DNA of 64,000 bases from Piper betle (taxonomy: Eukaryota; Streptophyta; Magnoliopsida; Piperales; Piperaceae). The number at the start of each line of letters is the position of its first letter. The stretch's first letter is position 1. Below the pieces are notes generated by a model. That model was not told where the DNA came from and made no database searches. It saw nothing but the letters and a program-made list of their open reading frames with translations. Made by a program: the position numbers and the translations under genes. Below are positions 12,834 to 24,700 of the stretch, in pieces. The DNA is taken from NCBI GenBank assembly GCA_033002965.1, contig JAURVB010012387.1, positions 92,807 to 156,806 of the forward strand. The letters run 5' to 3'.

Positions 12834-13833
12834 TTGACTTCTAAGGAATTAGAAGAGGAAGAAGCTGAAGATCTAGCTGAGTTGATGGTTTGGCTAGATA
12901 ACCAGCCAAGTAGTAATAGCACAAGGTACAAGCAACCGGAGCCCTTGCTTACAATAGAACCGAAGTTGAACATTCCATCACTAATTAGTCCTCTAGAGCT
13001 AGACTTGAAGCCTTTGCCAAGGCATTTTAAGTATGCATTCTTTGCACAACTCACTGCTTTACCAGTGATTATATCACTCACATCTTTGTAGTAAGAAAAG
13101 TTATTGGGAGACCTAAGGGACCATCAATCTGTCCATTGGATGGACAATTGTTGACATTCATGGTAAAAACCCAAATATCTACATGCATAAGATATTACTT
13201 GAAGAAGGAAGCAAGATAACCGTTGAACAATAGAGATGCCTAAATCGTATAACAAAGGAGGTGGTGAAGAAGGAAATATTCAAGTGGTTAGATGCTAGAA
13301 TCATCTATTCGATTGCCAATAGCTCATGGGTTAGCTCTATCCATTGTGTTCCAAAGAAAGGAGGAATAATTGTTGTGCCCAATCAGAAGAGTAAGGTAAT
13401 TCTTTCCAAAACAATCATCAGATGGAGAGTGTGTATGGACTTCAGGAAGCTGAACAAGGCTATAGGAAATGACCACTTTACTTTACCATTCATTGACCAA
13501 ATGCTTGATAAGCTAGCTAGACAAGAATACTATTGTTTCATAAATGGCTATTTTGAATACAATCAAATTATAATTTATCCAGAAGATCAAGAAAAGACCA
13601 CATTCACATGTCCATATGGAAGATTATTCTTTAGAAGGATGCCCTTTGGATTGTGCAATGCCTTGGTAACATTTCAAAGATACATGATGTTCATCATTTT
13701 AGACATGTTGGAAGATGAGATGGAAATCTTTATGGAAAATTTTTCGGTATTTGAAATTACCTTTGACCAGTGCCTTGGGACTCTAGGCAAAGTTTTGAAG
13801 AGATATGAAAGTAGCAACCTAGTTTTGAAATGA
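12834..13833 (+). pseudogene. Athila reverse transcriptase remnant
   Basis: A pre-RT linker (12834-13091, with LDLKPLPRHFKYAF) is followed by stops. The RT frame at 13261-13833 contains WLDARIIYSIANSSWVSS, a VPKKGGI stretch, WRVCMDFRKLNKA, FTCPYG and RRMPFGLCNA. The catalytic aspartates are gone: motif A reads YCFINGY, with Asn at 13543-13545 where family members have Asp, and motif C reads FMEN at 13729-13740 in place of FMDD. A stop at 13831 separates it from RNase H. It cannot polymerise DNA. Confidence 0.88.
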
Positions 13834-13904
13834 GAGAAATGTCACTTCATGGTAACTAAAGGAATTGTGATAGGATATAGAGTCTCAGACAAGGGTTCCT
13901 AGAG

Positions 13905-14591
13905 GTGGACCAAGCAAAGGTGGAAGTAATTGATAAGTTACCATCATCAAACAATGTCAACATAGTAAGAAGCTTCTTAGGTCATGCCGGATTTTACAAA
14001 AGGTTTATAAAGAACTTTTCAAAAATTTCAAAATCACATTGCAATTTATTGGAAAAAGATGCATCTTTTAATTTTGATAAAGCCTGCCTAGAAGCATTGA
14101 ACATATTAAAGGAGAAGTTAATTTTAGCTCCCATCATTGCCTCACTAGATTGGTCATTACCATTCAAGTTAATGTGTGATGCCAGTGATTATGCCATTGG
14201 TGCAGTTTTAGGCCAACGCTTCAACAAGGTCTTCCATACCATCTACTATGTAAATAAGACATTGAAGAAGAGTCAAATGAATTACACTACTGCAGAGAAG
14301 GAATTTTTGGATGTAGTGTATGTTGTGAATAAATTCAGGTCATACTTGATGTGTACCCAAGTGATAGTTTATTTTGATCACTCAACCTTGAAGTACCTAC
14401 TACGAAAGAAGGAAGCCAAGCCATTGCTCATCAGATGGTTGTTACCACAACAGGAATTTGATCTACAAATAAGAGACAAGAAAGGTTCTATGAATGTAGT
14501 AGCCAACCATTTCTCCAAACTAGTAAGAAAAGAAGGCGAAACCAACACATTACAAATTCAAGAAAGATTTCTGGATGAACAACTTTTCTAG
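13905..14591 (+). pseudogene. Athila RNase H domain remnant
   Basis: This open stretch of 228 codons starts in the RT thumb/connection (SFLGHAGFYKRFIKNFSK) and enters RNase H at LMCDASDYAIGAVLGQ, which keeps the first catalytic Asp. TTAEKEFLDVVYVVNKFRSYL supplies the Glu and VIVYFDHSTLKYLL the next Asp. It is the longest intact piece of this element. It is separated from RT by a stop and a frame change, and from integrase by a stop at 14589. Confidence 0.85.
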
Positions 14592-14599
14592 GTAAGGAC

Positions 14600-15370
14600 A
14601 TCTAATTTATCATGGTGTGTAGATATTGTCAATTTTGTTGCTCCTCAAATTATGCCTAAGGATATTGCATACCAAGAGAAAATGAAATTTCAAAATGAAG
14701 TAAAGCATTACTACTCGGATAAACCATATTTGTTCAAGTCATGCAATGACCAAGTAATAAGGAGATGTGTCAATGAAGATGAGATGCCTAACAATCTTTA
14801 CCACTGGCATTTATTATATTATGGAGGCCACTTTCGAAGCGAGTGAATGACTATGAAAGTGTTCCAGTCAAGTTTCTATTGGCCCACTTTGTTTAAAGAT
14901 GCTGACCTTTTATGAAGCATTACAACAAATGCCAAATAAGTGGAAATACATCAAGGAAGCAATAGATGCCCTTGGATGGAATCCTTGAAGTTGTGCACTT
15001 TGATGTATGGGGAATAGATTTCATGGGATCCTTTGTGCCATCCAACAACAACCTCTATGTACTGGTAGCAGTTGGTTATGTTTCAAAATGGGTGGATGCT
15101 CAAGTATTCCCAACTAATGATGCCAAGGTAGTGATAAAATTCTTGAAGAAAAAAATCTTCACAAGATTTGGCACCGTAAGAGCTACCATCATTGACGAAG
15201 AGTCATACTTTTGCAACAAGGTTTTTGAAACTTTATTGGCCAAATATAGAGTTAAGCACAAGGTTACAACAACTTATTATCCACAAACAAGCGAACAAGC
15301 CGAAATCTCAAATCAAGAAATTAAGAGGATTGTGGAAATTTTTGTGAGGCCATTAAGGATAAATTGATCA
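14600..15370 (+). pseudogene. Athila integrase remnant
   Basis: The zinc-binding N-terminus is recognisable at 14652-14846 (VIRRCVNEDEM, HWHLLYYGGHF). After stops, the catalytic core runs 14966-15367 with FDVWGIDFMGSF (first Asp), TIIDEESYFCNKVFE (second Asp; family members have DGGSHF) and SEQAEISNQEIKRI (Glu). Stops at 14844 and 15365 and disruption between 14846 and 14966 break it. Its ancestral role was strand transfer of the cDNA into the host genome. Confidence 0.82.
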
Positions 15371-17040
15371 ATCAAATTAGATGATGCACTATGAGCTTAC
15401 ATAATAGCTTTCAAGATACCAAACGGAATGTCCCCTTACTAAATAGTATTTGGAAAAGCATGCAATTTATTTTTTTGAGCTAGAGCATAAGGCATATTGG
15501 GCAATTCAAAAGTTGAATTTTGATGCCAATGCATGTGGAGAGAAAAGGAACTCAATTCCTACGAGAATGTCAAACTTTACGAGGAGAAAATCAAGCTATA
15601 ACATGACCAGCTCATATTAGCTAAGCACTTTGAGCCAGGACATCAAGTATTGCTAACAATGTCAGGTTAAAACTTTTTAGGAAAGCTCAAATTCCAATGG
15701 ATAGAACCCTACATTGCAATGTTTGTAATCCCACATGCTGCAGTAGAGCTTATAAGTGAGAAAAATGTAAACCAAAGTCTACAAGGTCAATAGAGATAGG
15801 TTGAAGCACTATCAAGGAGGAGAAGTGATTCAATTCACTTCACTCGACAGACCAACCTTAGATTGATCAAGGGTAAAGTCAAGCTATGGACAAAAAATAT
15901 GCGCTTACTGGGAGGCAACCTAGTGTAAAAAACAAGAAGAAATTTTTGTTTTCAAAAAATAAACCAACCTGAGCTTAACAATGCTGCGCAGCCCAGACAA
16001 ACCCAACCCAATGTAAGCATGTCAGGCCAAAAAGGGGGAAAAAATAAGACACAAAAATGGTGAGGTAAGAGGTAAAGTTTACTTTAACCCTAGTTTTTTC
16101 TTCATTGCCACTACTCATGTGCCACTCTCAATCCCTTACAAAATTAGTGGTCAATCGACAAGGTATAAGCTCCAGTACACTATTTATCATTTCAATCTAT
16201 TGTTTTATTATTTAAACATTGATGTTTCATGTTTGATTGAGTTGCATGTTACATTTTTTTCGGCAACATGTTCAATCTATGAGTAAGATGTGCTATTCAA
16301 TTGTTTGGCTGTTTGAGTTATCTTTATCTTAGTCTGTTCATGTCATGTTGTGTACTTTTGATGTCAATCTCTAATAAAAGCGCATAATGTTCCACCATTT
16401 TTATCTTTAAGAATCTTTATTTTTGGTGACTTCATTGAATTGTTGCTAATAGTTTGATTTGAGACAGGATGGTTAGAAAGCACTTCTAAAAAGGTCATGG
16501 CACAACCTATAGACTCCCCTCCTACATTTGTGGATTCATCTCACCAAGCTGAAACAAAGGAAGTCAAAGCCACAGTTGGGACAAATCATCCAAAAAGGCA
16601 TATGTGAGGACATAACCAAGAGAGGAGAGCAAAGAAATGGATAGAGAAGATTCGCCTTTGCCACCACTGCCATGGAAAGGAAGGTAAGCCAACCTGCTAT
16701 CACAAAATTCTTCTCACCCCCAAGGAAACAATCTGCAAAGGAAGCACAACAGACAACACCAAGGGAAGAAAAAGGCAAGTAGAAATTGACTGATGAGCAA
16801 AGCAAACCAGAGCCAAAGAAAATGATACCCAAAAAGTCAACCAATGGAACTCAAAGTAGGCCCAGTCTTGATACACCAATTCCAACTGTGAAGGATGATG
16901 CGCCTACCCAAGCCAAGTCAATAGCATAAAAAGAGAAATCAAAGAAGCAAGCTGTCGTGGCATGGCCAGCTCAAGAAAAAGACAAAACCAAAAGAAATGG
17001 GTGATGGCTCAATAATAGTGAAGGCAATGGCCATATTCTA
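15371..17040 (+). other. Athila downstream region
   Basis: The first about 450 bp continue the broken integrase C-terminus (residues such as GMSPY and FGKACNL, with stops). The box CTGGGAGGCAACC at about 15910 is typical of the stretch just after Athila pol. At 16470-17000 there is a lysine-rich, stop-ridden frame, possibly a leftover of the extra reading frame some Athila elements carry after pol. That last point is inference. Confidence 0.45.
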
Positions 17041-17539
17041 ATTTCATGGGTCTGAATCTTCCAAATCATTATGCATGACCATTATTCTTCATTGATATAA
17101 GATGATAGAAAAAAAATGATACATCAATTTACGAAACCATAAACCTTTATGTAGATCTCTTGTGATTATATAGATTTAGTAAATGTGACTTTATAACTTT
17201 CATTATTTGTAATTTAGCCCATCTTAATAAATTATAAATAATTAAACTGATCGCTACACATGTATAACCTCCGTATTTTGATTAACCGATATTTTGATAA
17301 GCCAATTAATAAAATACCATAACATATTATATAAAAAAGGCTTATTAATAAGATAGCCTTCAATGTATAATTAAATTGATATGTAAGACAATATATGGAG
17401 AATAAATTTAACTTTTTAATATATACAACAATTGATTCATATATTCCTAATGAGAATGATTGAAATTGTATAATATTTCTATAAAACCTGTGTTGTTATC
17501 TCAATGGTTTTAGTTTCGGTTCAATCTTTACCCGGGTAG
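17041..17539. other. AT-rich gene-free tract
   Basis: No gene or clear repeat. It could include the right end of the Athila element, but I cannot identify an LTR. Confidence 0.35.
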
Positions 17540-17845
17540 AGTTGTTTTGCTCAACCCTTTTTGCCATATATATATATATATGGTATGCTATTTAAGGGCC
17601 ATGACTTTGATCTCTTTCGGTGCTTGGCACCACCCAATTGGATACTACAGAGTTCTTTCTCTTATTTTTAGTTTTGATAAATCGAATTGTAGTTTAGCTA
17701 TTAGGACTATGTCCCTCGTGAGTCTAGTGTGCATTTCTTTGTTTGCAATCCATTACGATAAATCCTAGCCCCCATTAGACCCACAACATAGTTCTAGAGG
17801 TCATCCAATCACCCCTTGGGTGCGAACCCTAGGTGCATAATTTTT
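17540..17845. repeat. Right copy of a dispersed direct repeat
   Basis: Homologous, same orientation, to 7331-7645 and including the GGTGCGAACCCTAGGTGCA stretch. A short TA microsatellite lies at about 17566-17582. It abuts the truncated LTR A copy that starts near 17880. Confidence 0.45.
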
Positions 17846-17879
17846 GTGCTCAGTACAATGGTTGTGTCTGATGTTCACC

Positions 17880-20800
17880 TACATATATAATAGAAAATTG
17901 TCAGCAATGGTTGTCACTGGCCTAGAAAATAATTAATATCAAATTGTCAATGAGAGTTAATTCTCATGAAAAGAAAACATACATATACTTCACCAGAACT
18001 CTGACAAGGATAACTGCTACTACTGAGGAGCCATCGAGCTAAAGTCTGGATGGCATCCCAAACTAACTAATCTGATGCCTTTCTCGCCATTTTCTTATTT
18101 CTTTTTGGTCCCTCGGGACTACTAGTATATCTTAAACCCTATCTGGTCCTCTATATTTCTCATAGCCCTAAGCACGAAGGTCAAGTACTCTTAGGCAGTC
18201 ACCTTTAGTACCCTTTGAACTACAAGTCCGGACATGCGCAATACTAAATAGTACCCGTAAACCCCACATTTCTCTGAGTATGAGGAACTTAAAATACAAG
18301 TTGTTAGGATCCCTCGGGAATAGAACAACCCTCTCATTAATCCAAAGCCCGTTGTCACTGGCACGTGCACCTGCTCATGGTACATGCAAGTTGATTTCAC
18401 CATCTCTCATCTTATTGAAAGCTCGACAAAATCATATATAGGCCTAGGAAGGGATTTAATATTTTAGGCCTAAAGGCAAATTGTGGAGGAGTTTGTTTTC
18501 GAAATAACACTCGAAGGATCTCATCCTCGAGGGTTATCAATCACTGAAAACCCAGTTCGTTAAAATGACCCACGTTAAGTGGGGTCCGATAAATCAACAA
18601 CTTAACAAGTCCTGCAATAAACAATCCAAAGAAACAATAGAAGAGATCGACAAACATGAGTACGAGTCATAAACAGACCTAGTAGAAGCTCCAAACAGGG
18701 GAATTGTGCCTATGCAGCAAGCTCCTATACCATACCTATACAAACAGGACTAAATTCTAAGGCCCATGTACACCCATATGATGCATGAATGACATGCTCA
18801 ATAAATCAAACAACACTAGGACAATTATATCTATCTTGATCAATCCAAACAAACCCTAATCTTGTTAACATTATAATCACGTGCAACTATATGATACCGA
18901 GATAACATGATAATACTTCAGGCAACACTCAACTAGGTAAACCCTAATAATCATGTCATATACATGTGATGAACCTATAGTTAATTCCATATTATGGTAA
19001 TGTAATTAACTTAAAAGGTCAACGCTAATAAAAAATAACAATTATCATACAAATATTTCATCAATTAGTACTTAGCCATATGAATCTACATTCCTAGGTG
19101 ATTATGCCATCAACATCACAAATTTATTAATAAGTAATTAAACATAACCATTAACTAAATAAAGATCATAATTTTGATAATCAAATTAATCTCAATTATG
19201 ACAAATTAATCATTGGAACTACATGTATAATTCATGTCTTTAATTATCAAACATTAATTAACAACAAATATCATCAAGCACGTAATTTGAATTATCTAAT
19301 CAAATATTTTCCATAATTAGAACAACATAAGCATTCACAATAACAAGCAATAAATCTCAAGCTCCTAAAATGAGTACACAAATCAAAGTTATGAATATAA
19401 CCACAATGATGGACACGCTAATGATGATCAATCATATAAAATGAAATAAAAATTAAATCGTATACCTAAGTCGGCGATCACACAGCCATGGCGGTGACGG
19501 CCGCAGTTACAAGCTATTGCCTTGAAGGGAGACGGCGGTTATGATTTCCATCCCATGAGTGAAGTCGGCAATGGGGGAGTGGCTGTTAAGTGTTTAAAAT
19601 ATATAATATTTACCCATGTTTTTAATATGATTTTGTACTTCTCGGGTATAAACATTATTAATTTAGTGATATTTTTCATTATATTCTAGTTAATTAATAT
19701 TTTATTAGATATGCTTAATTTTGGTGTTTCAATGTAGAAAAAGATGAATAAATTAAGCTTTGGATTCGATTGGTCATGACATTTGGCCCCACCCAATGGC
19801 TACAATTCATGGTGTTCAATGGAGTCGAACAGTTGGAAACTTGAAGGGACATTATAATTAATTAGACTACGTCAATTTGTGAACACTCTCTTCGAATTCT
19901 TGTATCTCCAGTTCTATATAAAGGGGTGGTCATTTGTTGTTATGATATCTCATCTCTTGGCTTCGGAGTGTAGTGAAAGTAGCAGTTTTAGTTTTTGTAA
20001 TTCTTTTTTCTTTTATAATAAAAATTAGTTTCTTCTTTATAATGTTTTCTATTTTTATTATGGAGTAGTCTTATATTTCGTTCTAGAGAAGAATGGAACT
20101 TAACATGATTTAATTGAATTCATTTCACCTCTTATTCTTTTATTCAATCAGATTGTTTAAATTATCATGTTCTTAATGCTAAGAGTAGATTGATCACCTA
20201 TTTCTTAGATCATGAGGTTTAATTAGATTTCGGGAGAAATTAATTAGATTAGTCATTGATAATTCATCATACGACGAGTCTTTTGACTTGTTTGTCGTTG
20301 TGGTCGGAAGATACACAACACCGTATGCGGTTGTAAGGCAATTCTTAATGCGTTATTTTGTTGATTAATCAATTATCACCGAGAGGTAGAAATTGAGGCA
20401 AAATAATAGAAGCATGAAGGAGCGGGAGCCACCATGTCATATAATTATCCTAGATCGACAATCCGAGGGAATAAAAGATAAGAGTAAGATATGATGAAGA
20501 TTAAATTCATATTAAGGGAAATTCGACTCTAGAACGAGTTTTATAATTTTAACTTTGCTTTTTATTTAAGTTATTATTTAGATTCCGTTAAGTCAATTAT
20601 TTTTGTTTTGTTCTTAATTTTATTTTCTTTAATTAATTTAAGGAAATTCATCTCTATGTGGGAACGATACTCTAATTTATCATTATACTACTTGTTTCGA
20701 CCGTGTATACTTGCATGTCACTAAAATTATTCGAACAGTGACTCGATGTGGCTGAAGCACCATTGGCTGGAGGCAACGGCCAATCACGGGCGGCGGGCCA

Positions 20801-21724
20801 TGGGTTGTGGTCGGCTAGGGAAGGAACGGCTAAGAGGATGATGTAGGCTAGGAAAGGGGAAGGACAGCTAGGGGAGGTCAGGTAGGTTAGAGTATAGATG
20901 TTGTGGCCAGTGGTGGTGCACGACTGGCCGACTGCAGTGCTAGTTGTCGGCAACAGTGCATGCAAGCGGCGACCTCGGCCCAGTTGTGGTCACCTTGCAT
21001 GTCATCGCACAGGCCAAGGAAGGGTCGGGAAGGAGGAATGAAGGGCTAGGGAGGGTCGATGAAATTGGTGGACGGCGGTGACGCCTGCAAGGCAGCGGTA
21101 GTGGATGGCTGTGAGGGAAGATGGGGAGAAAGGGAAGGAAGGGGAGGGAGGAAAAGAGGTGGGGGGTGAGGCGGGGGCGACGGCAAGGGAAGGTCGTCTG
21201 GCTGGTGGTGGCCGGAGGCAGTGAGGGTAGTCACTGGTGAGGGTTGGGGAGTTATGGGTTAGGTGGCTTTTGGAGAAGAAGATTGAGGAAGAAGAAGAAC
21301 TAGGTCGGGGGCAGTTTTGTAAATAAAACTTGACTCGGTTTCGACTCGAGCCAATAATAATAAATAAATTCTAAAAAAATATAAAATAAATATGATGAAG
21401 TACTATAAAAAAAATTATGGTCATTAAAATAAAATAACATGTTCTAGATCTACCAACCCACCCAAAAATCCTATCTAACACATCCTAGCATGACAAGGAC
21501 CTAATAAAATTTTTTGGCATATTGTGGTATATTCTAATAACTTGTTTTCCTACTATTTTACTGACATTATCATCATACTCTTGGGTACACTTGACCCTCA
21601 TGACTCATAACACATGGCCAGCCTCAATTTAATGCATTTGTTTTGAAACTAACTCAATTCGAACTGACGGCTAAACCAATCGGTTCACAAATATAAAACC
21701 TTGACTCTAGTCACGGATTTTACA
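17880..21724 (-). repeat. LTR A, minus strand, with nested LTR C
   Basis: The U3 end is at 21724: reading leftward on the minus strand it begins TGTAAAATCCGTGACT, matching the LTR A starts at 48705 and 39536. Successive blocks follow the same order as in the intact LTR at 48705-51539, including the GC-rich block (20743-21300 here) and the middle and U5 blocks to about 17880. The U5 terminus is missing. A solo LTR C (19584-20737) splits it. Confidence 0.65.
19584..20737 (+). repeat. Solo LTR C, copy 2, with target duplication
   Basis: A 1154-bp LTR starts TGTTAAGTG and ends TTCGAACA. It is flanked by GTGGC (19579-19583) and GTGAC (20738-20742), a 5-bp target duplication with one mismatch. It is collinear with copy 1 at 2966-4026. 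A TATA-like CTATATAAAGGGG near 19915 is probably its promoter. It is nested inside the LTR A copy. Confidence 0.7.
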
Positions 21725-24700
21725 CTTAGGTTCTAACATTGTTGTAGATGTATGTTATGATATACATTCATGTATAAAATAAACCAAACGGGTAAAAAGT
21801 TTAAAGAAAATAACTATTTTTAAAATAAAACGGATAAAGTCTCCCTTAAAAGTGCAATAGGGGCTACCCTGTCAATAACAAGCAATATATATATATATCA
21901 ATAAAAATAGAAAAACATAGCAAAACATGACATTTCTCTTAACATTTCAATTCCAGTCAATTCTGATCTTCTAAGTCAAGTCGAGACTCTATTGCTCAAC
22001 CTGTTCATTTCTATTCACAATTTTCAATCACATGCCAAACATTTTATCAATTCACATAAATCACATTCAAGTTGCATCATTCAAGGCAATTCAACATTCG
22101 GCCACACCAATTACATTCAAGAGGTACATGTGTCCACAATTGCCTTGCTGCTCCTACGTAGTACCGACAGTGTTCAGTCGTTAAGATTTTCACACATAGA
22201 TAGTAGAAAAATGTTAGTACCGAGCATTATCGGTCCAGAAATAACTAGTAACAAACTACCACAAAAGAGTTGACTCTCATGTTAAATAGAAATATTTTTA
22301 TCCTTCTTCATAGAATCTCTCATAAGGGCACTAATTATGAGCTATCAACCTTGCTCAATAGCGTCCCCTTTCTATCTCATCTCATTCTTTGGCAACTTTA
22401 AAACTATTTCATGCGTGGGAAAATCAATTTCAATACTTTTAGCTCTATACATCCTCAGTATCATTCCTGGCCTTGAATACAGAGGCCGAGTACTCTCAGG
22501 CATACACCTTCAGTACACTTTAAAACCACAAGTCTAGACATGCACTACATTGCAGTACCTGTAAACCTCCACAATTCTCTGGGGAACTCAAAAGTGGAGT
22601 TAACATGATCCCTCGAGAATGAAACAGATGCTCACTGTAACACCCCGATTTCGATTCACCTAAGAACTGGATTAGAAATGTTACAATCGAGTCAAGTCAT
22701 GTTTAAAGTTGTTGGTTGGTACGACTCGATCAATAAAATAGATTAAAACAACCTTCTTAGTGTCATGAGAATGGAAGACAATGTCAAATATGAATCAAAA
22801 ACACATCGAATATAAATAAAAGTAAGAAAGTAAATAGCTGCACTGAGCTTAAGTGTGTAATGTTTATCTATCCTCCTACCAAAGTCGACTCAAGATCTGC
22901 AAGACCTATATATATTATTTGAAAAATGGCACTAATGAATGTTATTGGTCCGAAAAATAACTAATACAAACTAGCAAATGGGTATTCTATTACCCACGAA
23001 AACATATGAAACTTTACAATTATCTTACATTGGGCGGTAAGCAAACATACTTAAACAAGTGTCTGCTCACATGCACGACTAATATTCATATTTATACATA
23101 CAACACTTACGCCCTCACTCCTCCATATTACACCCACCATGGTACTCGAGTGGAAAAAGGAATGGTTAAGTTAGTGCCACAAATTCTAGAAATGTATTGC
23201 ATTACGCAGTACCCTCATACATGCACTACCTCAGGTTTTGAAGGAGTACTAGTACAGTCCATACATATCTTTGTACCACTCATTCTCTTATTCGTGAAAA
23301 CCATAAATAAATGCACGTATGTATATAATAGGTTTAGGGAAGAGGCTTGTATAATATATTTCTAGATCTTCAGTTCGAAAACTAACAAGGGATCTCATCC
23401 TTGTAGTTTTATTAAGCAAGTGTACAAAACACGACTAAATAGCCCAACATCAGAGGAATTTGATAAAATGCCACCGATGTCGTATTACATCTAAAACAAG
23501 GTTAAACTTGACACGCAAGGAGTCAAGAAGAGGGAGAGTCCTACAAACCTGTGGTCCAAGCTCCAAGTATATATGCACATCTACGTCGAGGTCAGACTCC
23601 GAAACGTACATCGAAAGCCACTACTAAGTAAAATAGTAAGATCTCTAAATGATTCATGCTCATGGTATGTGATCATATCATCAATATATCTTAATAAAGA
23701 AAACAATGCTAACAAACCTATAACTAAACATGTGGCATGAAAATCGAGACACAATAATAGTAAATAATAAATAAATTAAATAAATAAGAAAATGCACTCA
23801 TAGATAATTAGATAAATAATAAATACATAAACATAAACAATACTCTAATCATAAAATAATAATATAATTATACTATATAAATATACGGGTAAACACGAGT
23901 AAATATCAACATATATTCGTGTTAGTAAACATATAAATAAACATAATTAACTACAATATAAGAATACATAATTAACTACAAATAAATAATAACATATACA
24001 TAACGAACAAAAAAATAAATATATAAATACAATTAGTAAACATAATAAGACTAATATTCATAAGTAAATATAATATTAATAATAACAAATAATCATGTAA
24101 ACATTCATCATATATGCTAAACATATAAATAAAACTAAATAAATAATAATGAATAAATAAATAAATAAAACAATAAAGAAAGAAAAATAATCATAACATC
24201 CAATTATGTAAATCGTGCGAATATGCATCACAACTAACATAGTGGTTGTCGAATTACCAAAAACGGTGTAAGAATGGACGAAGATGGTTTGAAAGTGAGC
24301 TCAATCAAACCGAATCGAGCTAAACAAGACCGAACCCGGTCTGGGTTAATTGGAAAATAAATTGAGTTGGCTGGGCGGAACTGAACTAGAGGGGTGGACT
24401 CGGACATGGGCTAGCGGGTTGGTGAACAAGATGAAGCAGGGGAACATGGACGCGAATGCGGGTAAGCGGGCCGGTCAGGGAAGCGGCAATGTCCGTCATT
24501 GGAAAATGCCAACGGCGACGTGGCTGGGTTCACTGTCGATCAAGATCAACGGCCCATGCGATGATGATCATGTTGGAGGTGGCGATCGGCCAACTCTGGT
24601 TGGTGGTTGGCTGGAAATCAGCTTGGAAGGGGAGGTATCACCGATTTCAGCTTACCTATGATGTATTGATGATATGAGCACACACCACGAGCATGCATCA

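Larger units (their letters stand above)
11381..17040 (+). mobile_element. Degenerate Athila-lineage Ty3/gypsy retrotransposon
   Basis: Domains occur in the order gag C-terminus, protease, RT, RNase H, integrase, all on the plus strand. The lineage is indicated by the gag phrase YNPDRRNHSNFGWG, the protease DLGAS, the RT phrase VPKKGGI...VVPN and the CTGGGAGGCAACC box at 15910 downstream of pol. The gag N-terminus is missing and the leader joins straight to the gag C-terminus near 11555. Every domain carries stops or frameshifts. I found no LTR pair, so the boundaries are approximate. Confidence 0.85.

Noticed and set aside
16536..16885. Minus-strand frames of 102 and 61 codons with hydrophobic runs
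   Set aside because: They lie opposite a lysine-rich degenerate plus-strand tract downstream of Athila pol; Lys codons read backwards give Phe/Leu-rich sequence.
23760..24180. AT-rich runs of AATAAATAAATA suggesting a satellite
   Set aside because: Low-complexity LTR B sequence without a fixed repeat unit.
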